DNA from: Arthrobacter sp. MAHUQ-56
GTDB taxonomy: Bacteria > Actinomycetota > Actinomycetes > Actinomycetales > Micrococcaceae
Assembly: GCF_019710585.1 (NCBI RefSeq)
Contig: NZ_JAIFZQ010000016.1
Span: forward strand, 372,001-436,000
Length of the DNA stretch: 64,000 nt
Direction: 5' to 3'
Shown here piece by piece: positions 42,152 to 51,403 of this stretch (the first letter of the stretch is position 1; each line of letters begins with the position of its first letter). A model generated the notes under the pieces. That model ran no database searches. It was given only the letters and a program-made list of their open reading frames with translations, and was not told where the DNA came from. The position numbers were made by a program, and so were the translations under genes.

Positions 42152-43555
42152 ATGGCAAAGCCGATAGCGGACCACCCGGACCGGCTGCTGCCGGCCGACC
42201 CCGGGGTCCGGGAGATCGCCCGTTCTCTCTTCAAGAAGGTAGAGGCGCTCCCCATCATTTCCCCGCACGGGCACGTGGATGCGGCGGTCATCGAAAAGAA
42301 CACGCCCTTTCCTGACCCGGCCGCGCTGCTGGTCACCCCGGACCACTACGTCACCCGGCTGATCCACGCCGGCGGGGTACCCCTGGACCAGCTGGGGCTC
42401 GGCAGCCAGCCCGCAGGTTCGCGGGAGGTGTGGCGGCATTTCTGCGAGGCCTGGCCCAATTTCGAAGGAACGGCATCCGGGTACTGGATCCGGCAGGAGT
42501 TCGCGCACGTGTTCGGCCTGGCGGAGGAGCCCTCTGCCGATAATGCCGACCGGCTCTACGATGCCCTGCAGGCCAAGCTGTCGGAGCCAGGTTTCCGGCC
42601 GCGGGAACTGTTCAAGGAGTTCAACATCGAGGTGCTCGCCACCACCGATGACCCCTTGGATTCCCTGGACAGCCACGCCGCCCTGCACTCGGACCCCTCC
42701 TTTGCCGGCCGCGTGCTGCCCACCTTCAGGCCGGACCAGTACCTGAACATGGCGCATCCGGCGTGGCAGGACAACGTGGAGCGCCTCATCGGTTCCGCCG
42801 GGGACGGAGCGTCCGGCTACGCAGGCTACATCCGGGCCCTTGAGGCGCGCCGGCGCCACTTTGTGGAGCGCGGCGCTGTCTCCGCGGACCACGGCGTCTT
42901 CACGCCCGCCACGCTGAAGCTGGACGACGCCGAGGCGGAGCGCCTTTTCGAGCGCGGCAGGACGGGCCAGGCAAGTGCCGCCGACCGGGACGCCTTCGAG
43001 GCGCACATGATCTACCAGATGGCCCGGATGTCGGTGGAGGACGGATTGGTCATGACCATCCACCCGGGCTCGTTCCGCAACCACCATTCGCCCACCTTCG
43101 AGGCTTTCGGCGCCGACACCGGCCATGACATTCCGGTGGCGGTCAACTACACCGAGGCCGTCCGCCCGCTGCTGCAGGACTTCGGAACGGCCAAGGACTT
43201 CCACCTGGTCCTGTTCACGCTTGACGAGACGGTGTTCTCCCGGGAGCTCGCCCCGCTGGCAGGCTTCTACCCCTCGGTGTACCTCGGTGCACCGTGGTGG
43301 TTCCTGGACGCGCCGGATGCCATGCTCCGCTTCCGTTCGGCGGTCACGGAGACGGCAGGATTCTCCCGGTCCTCGGGCTTCATCGATGACACCCGGGCGT
43401 TCTGCTCCATCCCGGCCCGCCACGATACCGCCCGGCGGATCGAGGCTTCCTTCCTGGCACGGCTGGTGGCCGAGCACCGGATTACCGAGGAGCGTGCCCA
43501 CGAACTGATCGTGGACATCATCGACGCCTCTCCGCGGCGGGTGTTCAAGCTGTGA
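42152..43555 (+). CDS. uxaC: glucuronate isomerase
   Basis: A 467-residue uronate isomerase interconverting D-glucuronate and D-fructuronate (or galacturonate and tagaturonate). The N-terminal metal motif SPHGHVD, then HFCEAWPNF, TTDDPLDSLDSH and DDTRAFCSIPARHD are family landmarks. It overlaps the fructuronate reductase gene by 4 bases. The mannonate dehydratase downstream shows that the glucuronate branch is the one completed here. It is the first of three consecutive enzymes of the glucuronate-to-KDG pathway. Confidence 0.93.
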   Translation: MAKPIADHPDRLLPADPGVREIARSLFKKVEALPIISPHGHVDAAVIEKNTPFPDPAALLVTPDHYVTRLIHAGGVPLDQLGLGSQPAGSREVWRHFCEAWPNFEGTASGYWIRQEFAHVFGLAEEPSADNADRLYDALQAKLSEPGFRPRELFKEFNIEVLATTDDPLDSLDSHAALHSDPSFAGRVLPTFRPDQYLNMAHPAWQDNVERLIGSAGDGASGYAGYIRALEARRRHFVERGAVSADHGVFTPATLKLDDAEAERLFERGRTGQASAADRDAFEAHMIYQMARMSVEDGLVMTIHPGSFRNHHSPTFEAFGADTGHDIPVAVNYTEAVRPLLQDFGTAKDFHLVLFTLDETVFSRELAPLAGFYPSVYLGAPWWFLDAPDAMLRFRSAVTETAGFSRSSGFIDDTRAFCSIPARHDTARRIEASFLARLVAEHRITEERAHELIVDIIDASPRRVFKL

Positions 43556-44988
43556 ACGCCGTGCCGCCTGCAAAGCACCCGGTTCCGGCCCTGGACCGGA
43601 AGCTGAAGCCACTGCCGAAGCCCCCGGTGCGCATCGTGCACCTTGGGCTGGGAGCTTTTCACCGCTCCCACCAGGCCTGGTATACGCAGCAGGCTCCGGA
43701 CGCGGCGGAATGGGGGATCGCAGCATTTACCGGCCGCCGCCCGGATGCTGCGGAGGCGCTGTCCCGCCAGGACTGCCTCTACACACTCATTGAGCGGTCG
43801 GCCGGCGGGGACAGCTTCGAAGTCATCGGCAGCATCGTGGAAGCAGTGGACGGCGCCGACGTTGGCCGGCTGTGCGAGCTTCTCGCCGCCGGGCAGACGG
43901 CAATCGTTACGTTGACCATCACCGAGGCGGCCTACGGGCTGGCCGCGGATGGAACGTTCGACGCCGGGGCGCCGGGTGTGGTGGAAGACCTGCGGACGCT
44001 TGCGGCGGCTGCAGCCGGGGAGGCCGGGGTGCCCGGCACGCCTTTGGGGCGGCTGGTGCTGGCCCTCGCCCGGCGCCGGGACAGCGGCGCGGGACCGATC
44101 GCCGTCGTCAGCTGTGACAACCTTTCAGCCAACGGCGAGGTGGCGCGCCGCGCCGTCCTGGGCCTGGCGTCGGCCTGGGGACAGGACCTGGCGGAGTGGA
44201 TTACAGCGAACGTCAGTTTCGTCAGCACCTCGGTGGACAGGATCACGCCGCGGACCACGGAGTCGGACATCGCCGAAGTCGCCGAACAGTGCGGCTACAG
44301 CGACAACTCGCCCGTAGTGGCCGAACCGTTCCGGAACTGGGTGCTGAGCGGCGGTTTCCCTGCCGGGAGGCCGCGCTGGGAGGAAGCTGGCGCCGTCGTC
44401 GTTGACGATATTGAACCCTACGAGAACCGCAAGCTGTGGCTGCTCAACGGCGCCCACTCGATGCTCGCCTACGCCGGCCAGCTCCGTGGCCACGCGACCG
44501 TTGCCGACGCCCTGGCCGATCCGGCCTGCCGCAAAGCCGTGGAGGATTTCTGGGACGAAGCCGCCCGGCACCTGCAGGCGGAGGGGCTGGACATCCCTGC
44601 ATACCGGCAGGCACTGCTGGAGCGCTTCGGCAACGCCCGGATCGCCCACCGCCTGGCCCAGATCGCGGCGGACGCAACCACCAAGCTGCGGATGCGCGCA
44701 GTACCGGCCCTGACTGCGGAACGGGCCGCCGGCCGCAGCGGCTCGGGCAGCGCACTGATGATCGCCGCATGGATCGACTACGTCGGTGCCACCAGCGACT
44801 TCCAGGACCCCCTCGCCGCCGGGATCCACGCCGCCAACGCGCTCGAGGGCAACGACAGGGCGGAAGCCCTGCTCCGCCTTGTCAGCGCCGCCCTCGCAGA
44901 CGACGCCGAGATCGTTTCCATGGTCGGGGCGCTCTGCGGCTCCTTCGCAGCGCCCACGGCGGTTTCCGCCACAACGACACATCCTTAG
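43552..44988 (+). CDS. uxuB: mannitol dehydrogenase-family fructuronate reductase
   Basis: A 478-residue long-chain polyol dehydrogenase. The Rossmann start RIVHLGLGAFHRSHQAW and the catalytic block ENRKLWLLNGAHSMLAY (Lys, Asn, His) are intact. Context makes D-fructuronate to D-mannonate the likely reaction; mannitol or tagaturonate would fit the family but not the neighbours. The start overlaps uxaC by 4 bases, and a 36-base gap separates it from the mannonate dehydratase. Confidence 0.9.
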   Translation: MNAVPPAKHPVPALDRKLKPLPKPPVRIVHLGLGAFHRSHQAWYTQQAPDAAEWGIAAFTGRRPDAAEALSRQDCLYTLIERSAGGDSFEVIGSIVEAVDGADVGRLCELLAAGQTAIVTLTITEAAYGLAADGTFDAGAPGVVEDLRTLAAAAAGEAGVPGTPLGRLVLALARRRDSGAGPIAVVSCDNLSANGEVARRAVLGLASAWGQDLAEWITANVSFVSTSVDRITPRTTESDIAEVAEQCGYSDNSPVVAEPFRNWVLSGGFPAGRPRWEEAGAVVVDDIEPYENRKLWLLNGAHSMLAYAGQLRGHATVADALADPACRKAVEDFWDEAARHLQAEGLDIPAYRQALLERFGNARIAHRLAQIAADATTKLRMRAVPALTAERAAGRSGSGSALMIAAWIDYVGATSDFQDPLAAGIHAANALEGNDRAEALLRLVSAALADDAEIVSMVGALCGSFAAPTAVSATTTHP

Positions 44989-45024
44989 ACCCCGCTTTTA
45001 CGTCCGGAAGGAACAGTTTCTCCC

Positions 45025-46254
45025 ATGAAAATCATTGCCGCCGATGTGTTTGTGACCAGCCCGTCGCGGAACTTCGTCACGCTGCGGATCACCACCGAGG
45101 ATGGTGTGACAGGTATCGGTGACGCCACCCTGAACGGCCGTGAGCTCGCCGTTGCCGCCTACCTGAAGGAGCATGTGGCGCAGCTGCTGATCGGCAAGGA
45201 CCCGCACCGGATCGAGGATACGTGGCAGTTCCTGTACCGGAGCGCGTACTGGCGGCGTGGGCCGGTGACCATGGCGGCGATCGCCGCGGTGGACATGGCC
45301 TTGTGGGACATCAAGGGCAAGCTGGCGGGGATGCCGGTGTACCAGCTCCTCGGCGGTGCATCGCGCAACGGGCTGCGGGCCTACGGGCACGCCTCCGGCG
45401 CGGACATCCCGTCCCTGTTCGATTCCGTGCGCGAGCACCTGGAGCTCGGGTACAAGTCCATCCGGATCCAGACCGCCGTACCGGGGATCAAGGCCCTGTA
45501 CGGCGTGGCGGCGCAGGCCCAGGCGTCGGGGGAACGGTATGACTACGAGCCTGCCGGGCGTGGTGCGTTCCCGGTGGAAGAGGACTGGGATACCCGCGCT
45601 TACCTGCGGCACCTGCCAAGCGTGTTCGAGGCCGTCCGGAACGAGTTCGGCCCGGAGATCCCGCTGCTGCACGACGGGCACCACCGGATGACGCCCATCC
45701 AGGCCGCCAAGCTCGGCAAGGCCCTGGAACCGTATGACCTGTTCTGGCTCGAGGACTGCACTCCGGCGGAGAACCAGGAGGGCCTGCGCCTGGTCCGCCA
45801 GCACACCACCACGCCGCTGGCCATCGGTGAAATCTTCAACACCGTGTGGGACTACCAGACCCTGATCAAGGAGCAGCTGATCGACTACGTCCGCGCGGCC
45901 TCCACCCACTTCGGCGGGATCAGCCCGCTGAAGAAGGTCATGGACTTCGCCGCGCAGTACCAGATCAAGTCCGGCTTCCACGGCCCCACCGACATCTCCC
46001 CGGTGGGCTTCGCCGCGCAGCTGCACGTGGGCCTGGCGATCCACAATTACGGCATCCAGGAATACATGCAGCACTCGGACAAGACCAACGAAGTCTTCCA
46101 GCAGTCCATGACGTTCGTCGACGGTTACCTCCACCCGGGCAACAACCCGGGCATCGGCGTCGAATTCAACGAAGAAGCCGCCGCGGCCTACCCGTACCAG
46201 CAGGCCTACCTGCCCTACAACCGCCTCGTCGACGGCACGGTGCACGACTGGTGA
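45025..46254 (+). CDS. manD: D-mannonate dehydratase, enolase superfamily
   Basis: A 409-residue ManD (RspA-type) enzyme that dehydrates D-mannonate to 2-keto-3-deoxygluconate. Metal ligands Asp217 (LLHDGHH), Glu243 ([10 protein letters not shown]) and Glu269 (AIGEIFN) can be read, and Arg147 and Tyr159 match the acid/base pair of characterised ManD, with His219 beside the metal. This is a different fold from UxuA, which is not present. It is preceded by AAGGAA. The stop codon lies in an 18-base tandem duplication (46242-46273) before the kinase fusion gene. Confidence 0.93.
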   Translation: MKIIAADVFVTSPSRNFVTLRITTEDGVTGIGDATLNGRELAVAAYLKEHVAQLLIGKDPHRIEDTWQFLYRSAYWRRGPVTMAAIAAVDMALWDIKGKLAGMPVYQLLGGASRNGLRAYGHASGADIPSLFDSVREHLELGYKSIRIQTAVPGIKALYGVAAQAQASGERYDYEPAGRGAFPVEEDWDTRAYLRHLPSVFEAVRNEFGPEIPLLHDGHHRMTPIQAAKLGKALEPYDLFWLEDCTPAENQEGLRLVRQHTTTPLAIGEIFNTVWDYQTLIKEQLIDYVRAASTHFGGISPLKKVMDFAAQYQIKSGFHGPTDISPVGFAAQLHVGLAIHNYGIQEYMQHSDKTNEVFQQSMTFVDGYLHPGNNPGIGVEFNEEAAAAYPYQQAYLPYNRLVDGTVHDW

Positions 46255-46273
46255 GACAGGCACGACTGGTGAG
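46242..46273 (+). repeat. 18-bp-period tandem duplication across the manD stop codon
   Basis: GCACGACTGGTGAG occurs at 46242-46255 and again at 46260-46273. The first copy contains the last codons and TGA of manD (His-Asp-Trp-stop). The second copy repeats them just before the ribosome site of the next gene. It looks like a replication-slippage duplication with no obvious function. Confidence 0.75.
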
Positions 46274-46282
46274 GAACAGGCT

Positions 46283-48592
46283 ATGACGAAGCCCCGCATC
46301 ATCGTCATGGGGGTCTCCGGCTGCGGCAAGACCACCATCGGTGATCTTGTGGCCCGCGAACTCGGGATTCCGTTCATCGACGGCGACGCGCTCCACCCGG
46401 TGGAGAACGTGGCCAAGATGGCTGCCGGCACGCCTCTGACGGACGAAGACCGCTGGCCCTGGCTGGCGATCGTCGGCCGTGAACTGGCTGCCGCCGGGGA
46501 CGGCGGGATGGTGCTCGCCTGCTCCGCGCTGCGCCGCACCTACCGCGATGCCATCCGCGAGCAGGCGCCGGACACCATCTTCCTGCACCTGAACGGGAGC
46601 AAGGAGGTCCTGAAGGCCCGCACCGAAGGACGGACCGGGCACTTCATGCCGCCAGCGCTGCTGGAATCCCAGCTCGCCACCCTCGAACCGCTGCAGGACG
46701 ATGAGCGCGGGGTGGTGGTGGACATCGCCGCGCCCGTCGCGGACGTCGTGGCCGCGGCTCTCGAGGGGATTGCCGCCGTCGTACGGCGCACCTCGGACAC
46801 TGCCGCCCCGGACGCTGCCGCCCCGGGCGGGCAGCGCACACGTGCCCGGCAGTTCGACGTCGACCTTGCCGCCCCGCCGTTCAACCTCGACGGCGACGCC
46901 ATCGCCTGGGTGGAGGGCACGATTGGTGGCATGACGCTCGAGGAGAAGATCGGGCAGCTGTTCATCAACCACAACAACGACTACTCCCCGGAGTACCTGG
47001 ACGGCGTGCTGGAGAACTTCCACGTGGGCGGGATGCGGTACCGCCCCGGGCCGTCCGCGGCTGTCCAGGAACACATCCGCTATGTGCAATCCCGGTCGCG
47101 GATTCCGCTGCTGATTGCGTCCAACCCGGAAATGGGCGGCGCCGGCAGCTGCGACGACGGGACGTTCGTGTGTACGCACCTGCAGGCCGGCTCGCACCCG
47201 GACAAGGACATCGCCCGGCAGATGGGGCAGGTGGCCGGGGTGGAAACCGCAGCGCTGGGCTGCAACTGGGCGTTCGCGCCCATCGTGGACATCCACTACA
47301 ACTGGCGGAACACGGTCATCTCCACGCGTTCCTTCGGCAATACGCCGGAGGTGGTGGTGGAGCGGGCGAAGGAGTATTTCAACGGGATCAGCGAGTCCGC
47401 CACCGTGTGCGCCATCAAGCATTTCCCCGGAGATGGCGTGGATGAGCGGGACCAGCACGTGGTGACGTCCTACAACACTTTTTCCTTTGAGGAGTGGGAC
47501 CGGACGTACGGGCATGTGTACCGGGAGATGATCGCGCACGGCGTGCAGTCCATCATGGTGGGGCACATCGGCGCGCCGGAGGTGTCCCGGCACTTCCGGC
47601 CCGGCCTCACCGACGCGGAGATCCTGCCCGCGACGTTGTCTCCGGAGCTGCTGCAGGACCTGCTGCGCGGGGAGCTGGGGTTCAACGGGCTGGTGCTCAC
47701 GGATGCTTCGCAGATGGTGGGGCTCACGCAGGCGATGAAGCGCAGGGACCTGGTGCCTGCCACGATCGCCGCAGGGTGTGACATGTTCCTGTTCTTCCGC
47801 AACCCTGCCGAGGACTTCCAGTACATGCTGGACGGGTACAAGTCCGGGATCATCACCGAGCAGCGGCTGCATGATGCGCTGCGGCGGATCCTCGGGCTCA
47901 AGGCATCGCTGGGCCTGCACCGCCGGTCCCGGGATGAGCTGGTACCGCCCGCCTCGGCGCTTTCCATCATCGGCTCCGCTGGGCACCGGGCGATTGCTGC
48001 CGACATCGCGGATAAGACGGTGACGCTGGTCAAGGACACTGCCGGGAACCTGCCCATTACCCCGTCCACCCACCCTCGTGTCCGGTTGTACGGGATTTCA
48101 GGCGGGGCCGACTTCACCCGCGCCGATCCGCTGGCGTACCTGGAGGTGGTCAAGGAGGAACTGGAGGCCGCCGGGTTCGAGGTGCACCTGTTCCGCACGG
48201 CAGAGCAGCGCGAAGCCGCGGGGGAGGCCGGGATGAACTTTCTGCGGGTCCTGGCAGAGGAAGCCACCGGTGACTACGCGGAGAAGTACGACGCTGCGTT
48301 CGTCTTTGCCAACGTCAAGGGCTTCGCGCAGGAGGCAGCTATCCGGATCAAGTGGTCCTCACCGATGGCGGCGGAGATCCCCTGGTACGTCACCGAGGTG
48401 CCCACCGTGTTCGTGTCCCTGAACCAGCCGAACCACCTGATCGACGTGCCGATGGTCAAAACCGCCATCCACGCCCACGCGGGAACGCGGGAGGCCATTC
48501 GGGCTGCCGTGGACAAGATCCAGGGCAAATCGGAGTTCCAGGGAACGTTCAACGACAACGTGTTCTGCGGGTCCTTCGACACCAGGCTTTAG
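46283..48592 (+). CDS. gluconokinase fused to family 3 glycoside hydrolase
   Basis: A 769-residue fusion. Residues 1-165 are a GntK-type kinase: P-loop GVSGCGKTT (10-18), DGDALHPVENVAKMAAGTPL and ACSALRRTYRD. A ~40-residue Ala/Pro-rich linker leads to a GH3 domain (about 205-769): MTLEEKIGQLF, KHFPGDGVDERDQH (Lys at 379) and LTDASQM, whose Asp474 is at the nucleophile position. No signal peptide exists, so the hydrolase is cytoplasmic. The kinase may act on gluconate or on another aldonate; no KDG kinase gene is nearby. The hydrolase would cut an imported glycoside, perhaps a glucuronide. The frame is continuous with uniform codon use. Confidence 0.88.
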   Translation: MTKPRIIVMGVSGCGKTTIGDLVARELGIPFIDGDALHPVENVAKMAAGTPLTDEDRWPWLAIVGRELAAAGDGGMVLACSALRRTYRDAIREQAPDTIFLHLNGSKEVLKARTEGRTGHFMPPALLESQLATLEPLQDDERGVVVDIAAPVADVVAAALEGIAAVVRRTSDTAAPDAAAPGGQRTRARQFDVDLAAPPFNLDGDAIAWVEGTIGGMTLEEKIGQLFINHNNDYSPEYLDGVLENFHVGGMRYRPGPSAAVQEHIRYVQSRSRIPLLIASNPEMGGAGSCDDGTFVCTHLQAGSHPDKDIARQMGQVAGVETAALGCNWAFAPIVDIHYNWRNTVISTRSFGNTPEVVVERAKEYFNGISESATVCAIKHFPGDGVDERDQHVVTSYNTFSFEEWDRTYGHVYREMIAHGVQSIMVGHIGAPEVSRHFRPGLTDAEILPATLSPELLQDLLRGELGFNGLVLTDASQMVGLTQAMKRRDLVPATIAAGCDMFLFFRNPAEDFQYMLDGYKSGIITEQRLHDALRRILGLKASLGLHRRSRDELVPPASALSIIGSAGHRAIAADIADKTVTLVKDTAGNLPITPSTHPRVRLYGISGGADFTRADPLAYLEVVKEELEAAGFEVHLFRTAEQREAAGEAGMNFLRVLAEEATGDYAEKYDAAFVFANVKGFAQEAAIRIKWSSPMAAEIPWYVTEVPTVFVSLNQPNHLIDVPMVKTAIHAHAGTREAIRAAVDKIQGKSEFQGTFNDNVFCGSFDTRL

Positions 48593-48603
48593 GAGCTCTA
48601 CGG

Positions 48604-48639
48604 AAGGAGGCGCCACCGCAGCTGCGGTGGCGCCTCCTT
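48604..48639. terminator. perfect hairpin between the uronate operon and the convergent Rho_N gene
   Basis: AAGGAGGCGCCACCGCA (48604-48620) pairs with 48623-48639 around a 2-base turn, in effect a 16-17 bp stem. It lies 11 bases after the plus-strand stop and 29 bases before the minus-strand stop, so it can serve both. Confidence 0.8.
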
Positions 48640-48667
48640 GGTGCTGAGGACCCAGGCCTGGGTTTCC

Positions 48668-49288
48668 TTATGCGTCTTCGCGGTCAGGGTTCTCCAGCCG
48701 GAAGAAGTTGGACTGGCTCCCGTCGGTCCGCTGTTCCTGGTAGATGAAGTTGAGGCCGCGGTCGTCGAAGGTCTTGAACCATTCCTCCCAGCTCACTTCG
48801 CGCAGGTTGGCGTCCTTGTCGCGGAAATCGATGCGCAGGACGCCCAGATGGTCGCCGTGTTCCGTGCCGTCGACCGTTGCCGGGACGCCACCGCGTTCTT
48901 CCGCCCACTGCCGGATCACTTCGTGGTGCGTGGTTGCCAGGCTGCGGCCTTCGCGCTCCGGTTCCTCCTCGGTGGAGGTGATTTCCTGCGAGTACTTCAA
49001 CGACTTGGACGATTCATCGCCATAGCGGACCTTGCCGCCGTCGGGGCCGGCGCCCAAGTCCTCCGGGTCCTTTGCGCCAGAGCGGGAACTCTCGTTCCGG
49101 CCGCCGTCGTGGCCCTCCTGCCGGGCAGCGGCCACCTCCTTCACCAGTTCTTCCTTGCGCATGCCGGAGGCACCGGAGATGTGTTCCTCCTTCGCTTCCC
49201 GGCGGAGCTCGTCCACTTTCATGTTGCGCAGTTCGGTTTCACTCACATCGGGAGTGTTCGGTGTCTGGTTACCCGGCTTTTCACTCAT
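48668..49288 (-). CDS. Rho_N/SAP-domain protein of unknown function
   Basis: A 206-residue acidic, hydrophilic protein. Residues ~20-55 (ETELRNMKVDELRREAKEEH ... MRKEELVKEVAAA) match the Rho termination factor N-terminal or SAP-like helical motif, which binds nucleic acid. A charged linker follows, then a C-terminal domain of about 90 residues (HHEVIRQWAEERGGVPATVDGT, LREVSWEEWFKTFDDRGL) that is widespread in bacteria but uncharacterised. Strong SD AAGGAGG lies 7 bases upstream. A role in DNA or RNA binding, perhaps in stress, is a guess. It is monocistronic. Confidence 0.75.
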   Translation of the reverse strand: MSEKPGNQTPNTPDVSETELRNMKVDELRREAKEEHISGASGMRKEELVKEVAAARQEGHDGGRNESSRSGAKDPEDLGAGPDGGKVRYGDESSKSLKYSQEITSTEEEPEREGRSLATTHHEVIRQWAEERGGVPATVDGTEHGDHLGVLRIDFRDKDANLREVSWEEWFKTFDDRGLNFIYQEQRTDGSQSNFFRLENPDREDA

Positions 49289-49515
49289 GGAATGTCCTCC
49301 TTTGTCAGCCAGTAAATAATAAGGTTGCTTACTTTTCTACCGGTGGCCACACCCGGCGTCAAGCACTGCGAGGATTTGCACGGGAGCTCGTCCGGCGCCG
49401 GGAAGCGTCTAAGGGCCCAGAGCCTCCCGGGCCGATCATGATCGGTGCCCAGTGGCATCGAGGGTGCCATGGTTCAGCCGTTCCGCCTGTGCGACAGGAT
49501 TGCCCGTCCCGGAGG
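49289..49515. other. intergenic region with a 14-bp palindrome
   Basis: No gene is visible. The promoter of the Rho_N gene must be here (A/T-rich patch around 49310-49340). CCGATCATGATCGG at 49432-49445 is a perfect palindrome that could be a repressor site or chance. No terminator is evident after the minus-strand hydrolase stop at 49516. Confidence 0.4.
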
Positions 49516-50388
49516 TCACGCCAGCGCCTGCTCCAGCCACTGCACGTAGCGGCCTGGTTCGAGCAGCGCCGCCGTGTGCCCGGAGAGGCCCATTGAGATG
49601 GTCCGCACCGGCCGTCCCAGCAACCGCTCCAGCCGGGGAATGTCATTGGTTGCCTGGGTGCGGTCGTTTTCCGCCCGCAGAATGACGACGTCCCCGGTCC
49701 AGCTTTGGAAACTCCCGGGGCGTACCAGCTGCGTCCTGGCCACGTCTGACGCGACGGCAAAATGGGACACCATGTCCGCGCGGGTCAGTTCATGCCGGAC
49801 AATGCGGCGAAGAGCTGCGGACCACTGGCCGTCCGGATCGGATGTGCTGGGGAGCAGTCCCCTAAGGCCTGCGAGCAGCAGGGCTGCGGGCAGCCGTTTC
49901 GGCAGCACCCGGGCCGCGGCGGCGGCCAGGGACAGGACCGGAGCCCAGGGCCTGCCGTAGTCGGCCGGCCCGCTGCTGGAGAGCACCAGCCGGCGGATCC
50001 GCTCCGGATGGGCAGCGAGGAATGCCTGGGCGAGCAGCCCTCCATAGGACTGTCCCACGAGGTCGCAACGCTCAATCCCTTCCGCGCGCAGGATCGCCGA
50101 GACGCCGTCGTCGATCTCGGCGAAATGGGTTACGGGAGGATAGTCCGGGGCCAGCACTTTATGGTTGGCCCCGAGCCGCTCAAGGAAGTCGTAGCCCAAA
50201 GCTGCCCGGCGCAGGCCGCCGGTGAGCCAGAGCACCGGCGGTCCCTCGCCCAGGCGCAGGTACCGCCAGTGGACGTTCCCGACCATAAGCTCGCGGCCGT
50301 GGATCGCGGCGAAACGCTGTGCTGCCGCCAGAACCGGCTTTCCACGCTGCCGCCGGGGGAGCGATTCGCCCATGCCCAATCCCCTCAT
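49516..50388 (-). CDS. alpha/beta hydrolase
   Basis: A 290-residue alpha/beta-hydrolase-fold protein. The nucleophile elbow is LVGQSYGGLLAQ (Ser at ~118), the oxyanion region is LWLTGGLRRA, and the likely acid and base are in LRAENDRTQ (Asp) and GLSGHTAALL (His). The substrate is unknown. ATG 50388 overlaps the TGA of the CPBP protease gene (ATGA), so the two are coupled; an alternative ATG at 50373 would lose five residues. No secretion signal. Confidence 0.82.
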   Translation of the reverse strand: MRGLGMGESLPRRQRGKPVLAAAQRFAAIHGRELMVGNVHWRYLRLGEGPPVLWLTGGLRRAALGYDFLERLGANHKVLAPDYPPVTHFAEIDDGVSAILRAEGIERCDLVGQSYGGLLAQAFLAAHPERIRRLVLSSSGPADYGRPWAPVLSLAAAAARVLPKRLPAALLLAGLRGLLPSTSDPDGQWSAALRRIVRHELTRADMVSHFAVASDVARTQLVRPGSFQSWTGDVVILRAENDRTQATNDIPRLERLLGRPVRTISMGLSGHTAALLEPGRYVQWLEQALA

Positions 50389-51287
50389 TCACCGGCCAAT
50401 GCGTTCTTGGGAAACCTTGCTTTGCCCATTCGGCTGGCTTTGACCGAGGAAACGACGGCGACAATCGCCCAGAACGCGGCACCCCAGGTCAGCGCCGGTA
50501 CGACGACGGCAATCCCGGACCCGGTGCCGGACGCCATAAAGGAATTGATGAACGCACCAGTGGAGAGGACCGCGTGCATCAACATCGCCACGGGGAGGCT
50601 CCCCGTCCGGTCGTATATCCACACCATCAGCACCCTGTACGGGGGGAGCCACGCAAAGAGGAACACGGCGACAACGAGAGGCGCAGGTATGGCCCCCGAA
50701 GGGTCAGCGCTCCCGGCGAACATGGGGTAGTGCCAGGCTCCCCACATCAGGCCCATCAGCAAGCCGGTGGATAGGGCGCGGTAACGCCGCCGAAGATGCA
50801 GGGTGGCAAACCCTGTCCACCCCAATTCTTCGAGGATGCCGACCATGAGTCCGACCGCGGTCCCGGCCGCGACGATGGATATTAGCTCGCCCGTTGTGCG
50901 GAGCGGCGCGTAGTAACCCGGAAATGCGTATGAGACTGCGGCTGCGGTTGCACTCATGACGACAGGGCCGGTCAGGAGCGCCACCGCATACCAGCGTGCG
51001 CCGGCGCGCCATCGACGGAGGCGAATGCCAAGGTCCCGGAGGCCTGCCCTCCCGTACAGAAACCTCGTGAGCAGGAGGGACGCGACAGCCGGACCCAGCG
51101 GGCCCAGTGTCACTGCAATCCACATGGACACCGGTCCGGCTCCCATGATGGCCGCCACCATACCCCAGGAAATGAGGAAGGCCAGCGCATAATAGGCAGG
51201 CATCGGGTGGCGCCTGATGAACGCTGCAAATCCGCTGCGGGCGGCGCCCGGAACAAGCGGCACGCCAGGCTGTGGCTGCGTCGTCAT
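50385..51287 (-). CDS. CPBP-family intramembrane metalloprotease (CAAX/Abi type)
   Basis: A 300-residue polytopic protein with about seven to eight helices. The three family motifs are present: the double glutamate in ILEELGWTGFATLHL (the usual R of E-E-x-x-x-R is replaced), the His of LMWGAWHYP and the His of MLMHAVLS. Members act as intramembrane endopeptidases or in bacteriocin self-immunity; the substrate is unknown. AGGAGG lies 7 bases before ATG 51287, which was preferred to a start 11 codons upstream. It overlaps the hydrolase gene by 4 bases. Confidence 0.85.
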   Translation of the reverse strand: MTTQPQPGVPLVPGAARSGFAAFIRRHPMPAYYALAFLISWGMVAAIMGAGPVSMWIAVTLGPLGPAVASLLLTRFLYGRAGLRDLGIRLRRWRAGARWYAVALLTGPVVMSATAAAVSYAFPGYYAPLRTTGELISIVAAGTAVGLMVGILEELGWTGFATLHLRRRYRALSTGLLMGLMWGAWHYPMFAGSADPSGAIPAPLVVAVFLFAWLPPYRVLMVWIYDRTGSLPVAMLMHAVLSTGAFINSFMASGTGSGIAVVVPALTWGAAFWAIVAVVSSVKASRMGKARFPKNALAGE

Positions 51288-51403
51288 TGTGAATCCTCCT
51301 GCCCTGCCCGACGGTCGCATTCACTGCGCCGGGAGCCAGTAGAAAGCCCTCTCCTCAAGCATGGTCGCGCCGGATTCCGGCAAGTAGGGGCTTTTGGCAG
51401 GAT

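Noticed and set aside
41267..43726. An 819-codon open minus-strand frame
   Set aside because: It is antisense to the second TIM-barrel gene and uxaC, both with conserved motifs; its own product has no recognisable domain.
46783..46900. A frameshift or split gene at the kinase/hydrolase joint
   Set aside because: The frame is continuous, no internal start with a ribosome site was found, and the linker composition is typical for inter-domain linkers.
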